The translations under genes were made by a program, and so were the position numbers. The notes under the pieces were generated by a model. The model did no database searches and was not told the origin of the DNA. It worked only from the letters and a program-made list of their open reading frames with translations. Below, one piece after another: positions 8,154-16,129 of a stretch of DNA of 16,148 nt (its first letter is position 1; every line of letters begins with the position of its first letter). The stretch comes from Scytalidium lignicola (taxonomy: Eukaryota > Ascomycota > Leotiomycetes): NCBI GenBank assembly GCA_002812745.2, contig NCSJ02000571.1, positions 1 to 16,148 of the forward strand, written 5' to 3'.

Positions 8154-9965
8154 CTACTGTAACTTAATCGACGACGAATTAGCAAACACCGTCCCATCAT
8201 AATCAGCCCCGCTCGTCCCATTCGTGAGCGTGTAGTTCCCGAAACAGGCAAACCCATAATTGCTCAACGCGCTCGCCGTGGCCTGGCTTTCCAGGAAGTT
8301 GGGCAGAGCACACAGTCCATCCACTCGACCGGATGTAGTATTCCCACACGCTCCCCCGCGGATACTATTCAATGGCAGGATGCCGTTATTCAATCGCATA
8401 CGGATGAACTTGGAGGTGGCATTCTTCGGGTCGTAGCCGTATGCTGTCGGGGTATATTGGACGCGGGAGGCCTTGGCTGGCGCTGGATCTGGGACAGAGC
8501 AGCCGATGACTTCGGTAATGAGACGGGCACCGAAAGGAGTTAAGTCGGAGAGGATGAAGTGGCGGTTTGGATTCGGTGGGAACTGGGAGAGGGAAGGTGG
8601 ATCACGGAAATAATCCATAGACAGAGCTGTCAGCACTGAGACGAGGATGTCGTCGTGGCTGAAGTCTGCGTAGAAGGGCTGGCCTAGCGGGAAGGTGGTT
8701 GGATTGTCATCGTACGTGCTGTTCACCGCGGAGTCTGAAGAATCGATATATTCGTGCGTGAGACGGGCAATAAGCTCCTCAACATAGCCTATACCCTGAG
8801 CACGTCCAGTTGGGTTACCATAGCTGTAGTCGTAGTAATCTAACAGAAGTCAGCTTGGTATTGATGTGTGGAGTAATGTATTTTACGAATTGCAAGGAGA
8901 AGCTTATTAGGTGGTAAGTAAGGTTAAAAAAAGTAAGACTCACATTCCATATCAAGTGTATTTTCAAATCCAGCCCATTCATCAGCTGTGAAAAAGGTGC
9001 AGAATTCAGACTGTCCAATATAAGCTTGCTCATAAGCGCAAATGCTCTGCATAGCATATGTATCATTAGTAGTGAATTTGAAGCCTTCAGGAGCATAACG
9101 TTGCAGTCTTGCCGTAGCGGCACCCAAGTATTTTGGGATGTAAGTGAATAAATCCATATCACCAATAGTCCCGATGTCCGGGACGATATCGTTGGCGCAA
9201 CTGTCATAGGATGCCAAGGTGTTGTTCTCAGTTCCACCTTCTGGGATAACAATGACATTGAAGGGCGACGTGAAATTGGCAAGCGTATCATCTGGTACCG
9301 GCTGAAAGCTTGTGCCGAAGAAACCCAGTGCCCAGCCGAGCATGCTGTTGTAGATACGAGACTGAGATGTGGTTCTCAGACTTATTGGTGGGCGAGCAGT
9401 GCCGTTAGGGAAGCTAGCATTGTATTGAAGTTGGGCGACAGAAGCGTTGAAGATCGTTCTGCCATATCGATTCCAAAAGCTGACCCCAGACTGGAATTCT
9501 GTCAGACTTCCAATGCCGGTTAGCAAGCCAGTATCTTGTAGCATGTACGAGTAAGTGTTCAAGAAACGCAGTGGTCCGGTGAACAAGCCGGTCTTATTCG
9601 TCGACATGCCAGACGTATAGTTAGCAAGCTTCTGGGCGAAGAATTGATCAAGTTCTCCATCATCATTGGCACTGGTTTGAAAACGCTGAGCATGTCGTTG
9701 AAGAGTATGTACGCTTTCCTAGAAGCCGGTTAATAGAAGGGCCATTGGCAACCGATGGAAGGTGGATCCTCACAATTTGACAGCCCGAAGGTAGACCAAC
9801 ATATTCCACACCAAAACGGTCGTCCGGATTGTCATGATATGGTGATATCTGACCCCAGTACCTCTGTATCTGGTTGATATCGGTGAGAAGATCAACAGGA
9901 TCAGAGTAAGCAGCATGGCTGAGGGAAGCCAAAGCGGCGACGGCCGAGAGAACTGAGAAACGCAT
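8154..9965 (-). CDS. Secreted histidine acid phosphatase / phytase-like enzyme
   Basis: Three exons (9965-9774, 9718-8944, 8839-8154) give 550 aa with GT-AG junctions; introns are 55 and 104 nt. The signal peptide MRFSVLSAVAALASLSHAAY indicates secretion. The N-terminal active-site segment reads SVHTLQRHAQRFQT (H73 the expected nucleophile). The proton-donor HD motif is ADFSHDDIL (H384, D385). Between them, GPLRFLNTYSYMLQ, RTTSQSRIYNSMLGWALGFF and DSCANDI match the branch-2 histidine phosphatase fold of fungal phytases, as does the Cys pattern. Many N-glycosylation sequons (NGT, NTT, NYT) fit an extracellular enzyme. It would hydrolyse phosphomonoesters outside the cell. The classical RHGxRxP motif is RHAQRFQ here, with Ala for Gly and Gln for Pro. 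Substrate preference (phytate or general phosphate esters) cannot be told. Length is within, or slightly above, the family's usual 440-550. Confidence 0.9.
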
Positions 9966-11644
9966 CTTGTGCAATTGAGGGTTCAAGAATTGACACAAAC
10001 CTTGGGGAACATACCTGAAGGAAGCTCTCACAAGAAAGTTTCTCAAAAGAGTTGCAGAGGCGGGGGTTTTAAAGCTGGGGGCTCCCATGCAATAACCCCT
10101 CCTGCAGGATCAACTGCAATGAGGGCAGTAACCGGGAGTGCCCTGACCTTACCTCGCACGCCTCGTACCTTGCTGTGCTTGCTCAACGGTTATCTTTCCA
10201 CGCTTTCTCGTGGTTCGACCACAGAGGCATCGTAGCTGCAGATCGACCGGCACCCCGGCCATCCCACCTTCCTGTGCAATCGTGCATGGACAGGCTCAAC
10301 GGGGAAGGCGAGAATCCCGGTGTCGCGTGTCTACAGAGTTCTCTTATCTGTATCGTGAAATCCAACATGAAGAGCAGAACTAATCATTTTATGATGGTTC
10401 ATTATTGACAGGAACTTCTCCTGTAACAATAGCAGCGGCTTCCTTAGGATCCCACCTTGAATCGAGACAAACCTGCGAGAATACGGTGTAGTCCGTATAC
10501 GGCACAAGAGCTCGAGCGAGAGGGGTAAAAGTTGCTGATTACGTGACGTAGGGCCACAGGAAACTTGCGTGCGTACCACAGTAGTTTACTCGCTCCTCGG
10601 GTGCTCCGAGACAGCGCCCAAAAAGCCTCATTCTCATTGATGTGCCTGGAGATGAACCAGATAAGATAAGATCCTGCATCACGTTCTGCTTCCCACCGTT
10701 TCCCGTGGGAACCGGGAAGGATCCGAGAGTTCCAGGATGAAATAAGATGGCGGTCGCGTCTTCCACCAGTGGATCGTTAGAATTGAGGCACGGTCGAGAG
10801 GCTGTGGAGGAGGATAGGTTTAATGAACCTCAATATAGTTTGGATGATAATAACTCATCACAATCATGCGTTGAATATTAATTACTGGACTGGATGTGTT
10901 GGATATTGAATAGAAAAAGAAACCCCTACTGATATATAGCTCGACCCATAGTGGATTTGGCAGAAAGCGTGCCTGCCGCTCCTAGCTTGATTGGCACGCT
11001 CTAAAATGCTTGATATACGGGTATATCCGTGCCAAGACCTTATGAGAGTTGTACGTCTTCTAGACGAAGTATATACTAAGAGAATGTTACGATTTTTTAT
11101 CTATTTATAAAGATTCGTAATTAGATAACCAGTCTCTATGTCTTTATTAAACTAGCTAGCATTTATAATCCTCTCTACCTTTTTTCCTTCTTTTTTCCCT
11201 GTGTGGCTTGAGAGATATTACTGTATTACATCCATAAGCTACTGACTGCATAAACAGGCGCAAATATGGGAGTCGTCCGCATAATCACCAGACCACACTC
11301 CCCGAGGTCCAATCAAGCAAGCCGTCTATTACTTCTTGTTATTTGATGTGGACAAGAGAACTATGAAGGATACTCGTAAGATTCACTCATGATTTTCTTT
11401 TTCTACGGATTTGAGAAGGTAATGAAATCGGGCCCGAGATGAGAATCCGACTTTGGCATTGATCTGTTGTGCTAGTTACAAACTATGTCATCTTAATATC
11501 AAAAGCTGTTCCTCATCAACTTCCGGCAGGCTCTTCTCTTACTTATGTGCCCTTGTCACATATAACTGCTAGTATCTCCTTATATACACAATCCTTTTCC
11601 AACAAGCCCCTTTATCCATGCATCAATTTAATCCAGTGGCTTAT
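9966..11644. other. Intergenic region between the phosphatase start and the CE1 esterase stop
   Basis: About 1.7 kb. The part next to the phosphatase (10040-10350) is GC-rich and then turns AT-rich from about 10800. TGACGTA at 10544-10550 is a weak bZIP-like site. A pyrimidine-rich run lies at 11172-11200. Overlapping short ORFs at 9969-10766 show no domain and are not called. No RNA gene is seen. It should contain the phosphatase promoter and the esterase 3' UTR. Confidence 0.5.
10966..11000. repeat. Inverted repeat AGCGTGCC / GGCACGCT with 19 nt loop
   Basis: The perfect 8 bp arms at 10966-10973 and 10993-11000 could form a hairpin or a dyad binding site. It lies in AT-rich intergenic DNA about 1 kb upstream of the phosphatase ATG. 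No function is assigned. Confidence 0.5.
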
Positions 11645-12998
11645 CTAGCTCGGAGGAATGCACTATGAAGCTTATTAGAACATATTAAAGATGGCAACAA
11701 GATATCGTGATGACATACCTGCCAGTACCAATCACTGTAGTGAACACAGGTATTTCCTGCAGTACAGGTTCCTGATCCAGTCCAGCCCATTCCGCCGCTA
11801 AATGGAAATTAGTTTAAGATGTTAACATAAATAAATTGCACTTAGAGAAGATTCATACCATTGGCCCCAAGAGGGGATGTTTCCGCTGCCACTAGGCGTG
11901 GAAGTCGTGGTCGTAGCTGCGGAGGTGGTGGTGGTCGGTCTCACGGTAGTGCTCAACGTAGTACCCGCGGTAGTAGTTGTGGTAGAGCTTGAGCCGCCCG
12001 TGATGCCAAACCATGCAAGGTCAATGGTTTCATGCACGGGAACTGTGTGGCCAACGTTAACGGCAGAGTATCCGATGAGTTGTGTGCCATCGCCGTAGAC
12101 CATCTGTGTATATCCAGATTGAGGGGTGTTGGTGACGTTGTGGTTGAAGGGGGCGTTGAGCACGGTTGACCATTCCTTGAGTTCTTCACCAAGGTTAGGG
12201 TAATATAGAGTTGTATCAATAGTTCCGTGCCAACTATGTAGAATAATAGTGAGCAAGGATTCAGTTAATATGAAGAAAATCTTGAAGGAGGGTTTTATGC
12301 AGAATTGAAGAATTGAACAGAAGATTGGGACACACTCACAGCAGCATCTTTGGATAGCTTCCAGTATATCCTGGGTAGTAACTCCGGACCTGAGCAGCCC
12401 ACTGAGCACCGGTCTGGATCAATTGACCATTGGCACACTGGCTATTCCAAGCAGGAGTAGGCATACCGGCGGTGGCACCAGGCACATAAAAGCATCCATC
12501 AGCGACTCCAGAGTAAGCTGAGCCCGCTTTTATAACATCAGGATATGCACCAGCAAGCACGTTGGTCATCATCGCCCCGGAGCTACTGCCCGTAGCATAA
12601 ATCTGGTTTGCATTACCGCCGTAGTTTGCGGCAGCGTAATTGGCCATGTTGACAATTGTCTGGCTATCTCCACCGCCATTGTGTGTCAGTGACGCTGTAG
12701 ACGAAACATCCCAGCAGCCGCCTGAGGATGGCGAACTCGGGTAGACAACGATGAAGCCGTAAGTGTCTGCTAAGTTGGCATATTGTGTAGCAGAGAAATA
12801 GCCTGGCCCTGTGCCTGAGCAGTAGTGAATGGCCAAGATAATAGGTGCGTTTGCTTTCTTGGTAGTTGGGACGTAGATGTACATCTGCGCTGCTGTTGGG
12901 CCTTGGTTGAAAGCTGTGACATGTTGCAGTGAGGAAGTGAGGCCATTTGCAAGCATTGCAAAGCCTGAGAAAGCCGCGAAGGTCAAGAAGGACCGCAT
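11645..12998 (-). CDS. Secreted CE1 carbohydrate esterase (acetylxylan/feruloyl esterase type) with C-terminal CBM1
   Basis: Four exons (12998-12340, 12233-11859, 11797-11719, 11662-11645) give 376 aa. Introns are 106, 61 and 56 nt with good CTAAC/CTAAT branch sites. Residues 1-20 (MRSFLTFAAFSGFAMLANGL) are a signal peptide. The alpha/beta-hydrolase domain follows: APIILAIHYCSGTGPGYF, the nucleophile elbow GSSSG (S139), WHGTID (D226), and VGHTVPVHETIDLAWFGI carrying the histidine (H282 likely). A Ser/Thr-rich linker covers about 301-335. The CBM1 at about 341-373 reads WGQCGGMGWTGSGTC, then CVHYSDWYWQC, with four Cys and the aromatic face that binds cellulose. The last exon encodes only five residues (CIPPS) but supplies the final CBM1 cysteine. 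CE1 members remove acetyl or feruloyl groups from xylan. The pattern resembles CBM1-bearing acetylxylan esterases, but the acyl group is not proven. Confidence 0.92.
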
Positions 12999-13130
12999 GG
13001 TTGCTGCTCAGACAGGTGTATGCAATATGAAAACGACCAACTCAATTGGAATTGGAATGGTAGCTATGAGAAGAGGAGAATGATGTGCCCAAAAGAAAAG
13101 GACTCTCCCTTATGGAGGAGGCACTTGCCT

Positions 13131-13140
13131 TATATATATA
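13131..13140 (-). promoter_or_regulatory. Probable TATA box of the CE1 esterase
   Basis: TATATATATA is followed in the gene's direction by a GC-richer stretch. It lies about 135 bp upstream of the ATG at 12998, leaving room for a 5' UTR of about 100 nt. It is the only strong TATA-like sequence close upstream. Confidence 0.45.
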
Positions 13141-13416
13141 AAAGGGCAGTCCAGTCTTCCTACCTGTCATTGGAAGCAATATCTGAGGGAGACACACATG
13201 CTCTGCATAATTCTGGTCCTCTCGCCCGAAGATTTATAGCTACACGGAGTAAATCAGATTCCCCATCAGGTAACGTCACTCAGATAATACCCGTGTAGCT
13301 ATCCAACGAGCTGCATGTGCATCCACGTCAGGATTGGAATAAGCTATTCACCAAGGACAGGCCACATCATCTCAAATATATATTAATGCGAGTGAGGAGT
13401 AGCAGGAAAAATAATA

Positions 13417-13512
13417 GCCGGTAATATAGGGAGACATCACTTGTTTGTCCCTAGCCATTGAGGAGAGTCAAAAGAGAGCCCAAGGCCTGCCGGTAAAATA
13501 GGAAGACATCCC
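13417..13512. repeat. Two copies of an imperfect 24 bp direct repeat
   Basis: Copies at 13417-13440 and 13489-13512 share GCCGGTAA, ATAGG and AGACATC in the same order. They differ at three positions and lie 72 bp apart. Origin and role are unknown. Confidence 0.6.
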
Positions 13513-13893
13513 ATGAACACTTTATGCGCCGGCAGCTGCCCCTGATTGTGGGGTTTGCGAAAGCGAGTGCCGGCCCTGTCTCCCGCCTTTACGATGAAGC
13601 TATGGGGGCAGCTAACTACCCGAGTGGACGACAGCTCCCTAAAGAGGAGCAGACAATGTCGTCTTGATTTTCTTTATTAAAACGTCCCTTTCACAGCGTA
13701 GGCTGGTAATTAGGCAAACAGCTTTCTGGATAAAAGCGTAAATTTTTGCATCTTCTGTTCTGTGGGGTGATGCAGAGTGTGATGTGGATTTAGGTTGTGG
13801 TACTGCGTACTATGAAAAGTTTGATAAAGACAGCACTGGATGCCCACAACAACACCGTGTGCAAGTGGTATGGTTGGAGATATGAGATGACTG

Positions 13894-13940
13894 GTACGTA
13901 AGGGGATGCAATAAATGAATTGGCCACCCTATGCAAGCGA
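13894..13940 (+). repeat. Left terminal inverted repeat of the Tc1/mariner element
   Basis: It starts GTACGTAAGGGGATGCAATA and ends with ACCCTATGCAAGCGA. It is closest to the left end of the MITE at 15639 (shared GTACGTAAGGGG, TGCA, AAATGA, TGG, ATGCAAGCGA-like tail). The match to the element's own right end is weaker. Confidence 0.65.
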
Positions 13941-13991
13941 ATTAATTCTGCCAGCTTAATAAAGGAACTACATATTGTTGTTTTATTACTG

Positions 13992-14005
13992 TACTACTAC
14001 TACTA
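13992..14005. repeat. Left part of a (TAC)n microsatellite, cut by a MITE
   Basis: This is TAC repeat sequence ending in the TA that flanks the MITE. The rest of the run continues at 14272 on the other side of the insertion. Confidence 0.75.
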
Positions 14006-14271
14006 CAGAGGTCGCGGTAATATATAACAGGATTTACGCCAAGCCACTAAGTGCTACTAATAGCCTTTAACGCTGCACTAGTCTAGGGATAATTCCGCTA
14101 GTATTGCGTACGTCATTGGATGTTACAAGCCTTTTAGTGAGTGAGATGCCTGAAGTGCCCTATAATTATAGGGCACTAACAGCCTGACGGCCGCCGCAAC
14201 TATAGAGCATTTCTGGCGCCAAATAATTAGCGCCTTGGCATAAATCCCGTTACATATTACCATGACCTCTG
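14006..14271. mobile_element. 266 bp MITE with CAGAGGTC ends, inserted at TA
   Basis: The left end reads CAGAGGTC then GGTAATAT, TAAC, GGATTTA and GCCAAG. The right end, read on the minus strand from 14271, gives the same blocks in the same order and spacing. Over 38 bp I count six mismatches in five places, all transitions. TA flanks it on both sides (14004-14005 and 14272-14273), the expected Tc1/mariner target duplication. It has no coding capacity. The ends differ from those of the host element, so it belongs to a different family. The inside holds a perfect 24 bp palindrome and GGCGCC-type inverted repeats. Confidence 0.8.
14154..14177. repeat. Perfect 24 bp palindrome at the centre-right of the MITE
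   Basis: AGTGCCCTATAA is followed immediately by its exact reverse complement. It can extrude as a cruciform with no loop, or fold as a hairpin in RNA. It sits inside the MITE and is not explained by the terminal repeats. Confidence 0.85.
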
Positions 14272-14360
14272 TACTACTACTACTACTACTACTACTGTTA
14301 CTACTACTGCTACTGCTACTACTACTACTACTACTACTACTGTTACTACTACTGCTACTG

Positions 14361-14413
<53 letters not shown>

Positions 14414-14434
14414 NCTACTACTACTATTACTACC
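14272..14434. repeat. (TAC)n microsatellite with internal duplication
   Basis: This is about 160 bp of TAC units broken by TGTTAC and TGCTACTGCTAC interruptions. The interruption block occurs twice (about 14296-14312 and 14340-14360), so a longer unit has itself been duplicated. There is an N at 14414. The run abuts the transposase stop codon; on the transposase strand it reads TAG TAG TAA TAG. Confidence 0.85.
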
Positions 14435-15494
14435 ACCCTGAAGGGCCTCCCTTCCGCATCCTGACCTTTGCTATCCTTTCAGGCATAGTATCAATAAAGT
14501 GGTTAATATGCCGTTCGATTGATATCTCATTCTCCCATATATCTTGCATGGCTGCTTTGAGATCCTCCAGCTTCCACCCACCAGATGGCTTACGATTCCT
14601 AAGCAATTGCTTAAGGACTTGCCATATATTTTCAATTGGATTCAGATCCGGGGATTGAGGAGGCCAATCAATTGAATTGATATAGCACTCTATTCGAATC
14701 ATATCGCATATCCCTTTATTTCTAGCTGTATCCTTTTTGACATGCACTCGGCTGTTATCCTCTACACACCAATATACTCCTTGTTTTTTAAAGCCTTCCT
14801 CCAATCGCTTTGCCTCAAATATCTCCTTTAGTGGCCTTTCAAGGATTTGACTAGCATACTTCTTTTGAGTAAATCCTTTGCCTTCTCCTTCATATAACAC
14901 AAAAATAAGATCGGATTTGTAGTTGTAACCAATTGCAGCTTATGCCATAACCGACTTATGGCCTGAATGAAAGGTAAATTGGATACAATCAAGGTGCTGT
15001 CGTTCACCTCTAGCCCTGAGTAATCGCTGGCGTCTGAGCATATCTGTGCGTGTAATAGTCTCATCTGTGTATATTCCATTCCTCCAATACCAAAGCGGCC
15101 GATCCCGGTTTGCAATACAAAAAGTCCAACGTAATAATCTGTTCTTTGTAGAGGTTCCAGGTTTGCAATCAGGAACATGGTAATGATATCCAAATCGTGC
15201 TAATGCTTTCAGAATTGTATTTCGAGATACGTTCAAATTGAATTCCTTTTTAATTTGCTTAGGTGAAAGGATTCCTCGATCATAATGGCCAGAGAACCAT
15301 TGGATAATTGCAAGGACTGTAGAATTTGAGAGCTTGAGTGGCCTTCCAGGAGCTTTATGAACGCGATCGTCCTTTTTTAGCCATCCTCGTGCTATTCCAT
15401 CAGGAACATGTAATTATTTAGCTGCATGACGCTTAGAATAACCATCCTGAACCTTGGTTTTATATCGTACACGTGTAGGAGTATCCCAAACCAT
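14430..15494 (-). pseudogene. Tc1/mariner (DDE_3) transposase, two in-frame stops
   Basis: One frame runs from ATG 15494 (MVWDTPTRVRYK) to TAG 14430, 355 codons, broken by TAA at 15416-15414 and TAA at 14942-14940 but with no frameshift. The N-terminal HTH region includes YSKRHAAK-stop-LHVPDGIARGWL, a GRP box (APGRPLKLS) and a second HTH (SRNTILKALARFGY). The catalytic domain has YTDET (first Asp), YWCVEDNSRVH (second Asp) and DWPPQSPDLNPIENIW (Glu). By my count 41 residues lie between the second Asp and the Glu. The first stop sits where Gln is likely (CAA to TAA). The second falls in VMA-stop-AAIGYNYKSDLIF, where relatives have Trp (TGG to TAA). Both are transitions. It would have encoded the mobilising enzyme, but the copy is inactive unless read through. 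Confidence 0.85.
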
Positions 15495-15586
15495 TAAAAT
15501 CAGTAGTAAGATCAGTAGTAAATAAGTAAGAAGGGCAAAGTAAATAATGCGTGTTTATAAAAGCGGCAGTATATTGGCTTTACCGC

Positions 15587-15630
15587 CTTGCATGGGGTGC
15601 GCGAGCCTTTTCTGACACCCCCTTACGTAC
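15587..15630 (-). repeat. Right terminal inverted repeat of the Tc1/mariner element
   Basis: Read on the minus strand it starts GTACGTAAGGGGGTGTCAGA and passes through AAAGGCTCGCGCACCCCATG. It is nearly identical to both ends of the MITE at 15884-16129, so the transposase copy and that MITE are close relatives. Confidence 0.75.
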
Positions 15631-15638
15631 ATAAGTAC

Positions 15639-15880
15639 GTACGTAAGGGGGTGCAAGAAATGAGTGGTCATCCCCCTGCAAGCGAGCATTTTTTGGGCCG
15701 AATCAGGATATTTTCTCACGCTGTTTTGATAAGGTTGTGGAAATATTGTATGGCGTGAGGAATTGAAACTGGTGTGATCGCTTGAAAGTATTAAGGCAGC
15801 ATGAATTATAGGAAATCGGAGCACTTTATTGGCTTATTTGCCTGCAGGGGGATGACCATTCATTTCTTGCACCCCCTTTA
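15639..15880. mobile_element. Non-autonomous Tc1/mariner MITE A (~240 bp)
   Basis: Inverted ends of about 37 bp start AGGGGGTGCAAGAAATGA. They differ at only two positions (G/A, A/G) and reach through TGGTCATCCCCCTGCA. The body (about 15680-15842) contains GGCCGAATCAGGA, TTGTATGGCG, GTGTGATC and TTAAGGCAGC. These recur in the same order in MITE B, so the two are paralogous copies at roughly 75 percent identity in the body. It has no coding capacity. Each end also contains GGGGGTG and CATCCCCC, which can pair with one another. Confidence 0.8.
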
Positions 15881-15883
15881 TCG

Positions 15884-16129
15884 TACGTAAGGGGGGTGTC
15901 AGAAAAGGCTCCCGCACCCCATGTAAGCGAGAGATATTTGGCCGAATCAGGAGATTTTCTCTTGCTATTCTGGCGAATTAGTGGAATCATTGTATGGCGG
16001 CTGAAGTTTGAAATAGTGTGATCATTTGGCAACATTAAGGCAGCGTGAATTTTAGGCAAAACAGAGCACTTAATTGGTTTATTCCGTTGCTAGGGGTGCG
16101 GGAGCCTTTTCTGACACCCCCTTACGTAC
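15884..16129. mobile_element. Non-autonomous Tc1/mariner MITE B (~245 bp)
   Basis: The inverted ends are about 42 bp: TACGTAAGGGG, GTGTCAGAAAAGGCTCCCGC, then ACCCC. They are near-perfect, with one extra G in the left run. The body is homologous to MITE A. The left end begins a few bases after MITE A ends, so the two are abutted. The right end runs into GTAC, two N bases and TACGT sequence at the window edge. Confidence 0.8.

Larger units (their letters stand above)
12999..13893. other. Promoter region of the CE1 esterase and spacer to the transposon
   Basis: This region is unlike the coding DNA on either side. Apart from the TATA-like run and an imperfect 24 bp repeat at 13417-13512, I see a GGCTAG on the minus strand at about 13452-13457. 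That would fit a degenerate XlnR/Xyr1 core (GGCTAR), but one hexamer is weak evidence. There are no supported ORFs or RNA genes. Confidence 0.4.
13894..15630 (-). mobile_element. Degenerate Tc1/mariner-type DNA transposon with nested insertion
   Basis: The element is bounded by inverted ends beginning GTACGTAAGGGG (left, reading right from 13894; right, reading left from 15630). Inside the ends, ACCCTATGCAAGCG (left) pairs with ACCCCATGCAAGGCG (right, other strand), so the related terminal segment is about 45 bp, diverged in the middle. It encloses the transposase pseudogene 14430-15494. Total length is 1.74 kb. Without the nested MITE (266 bp) and the TAC repeat it would be about 1.3 kb, normal for the class. 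A TA target duplication is plausible within GTAC at each end but cannot be separated from the terminal sequence. The element is not autonomous as it stands because of in-frame stops. Confidence 0.7.

Noticed and set aside
9969..10766. Several 60-90 codon ORFs upstream of the phosphatase
   Set aside because: They lie on both strands, overlap each other and have no domain. They fall in the promoter region.
11877..12098. 73-codon + strand ORF rich in Val
   Set aside because: It is the antisense of the esterase Ser/Thr linker; low complexity explains it.
2947..12998. A secondary-metabolite or nutrient-use gene cluster
   Set aside because: The permease, phosphatase and esterase are separated by long spacers, do not form a pathway and show no shared promoter motif that I can see.
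15555..16059. ORFs of 89 and 77 codons that resemble each other
   Set aside because: Their similarity comes from the paralogous MITE bodies they overlap. They begin and end inside terminal repeats and are not genes.
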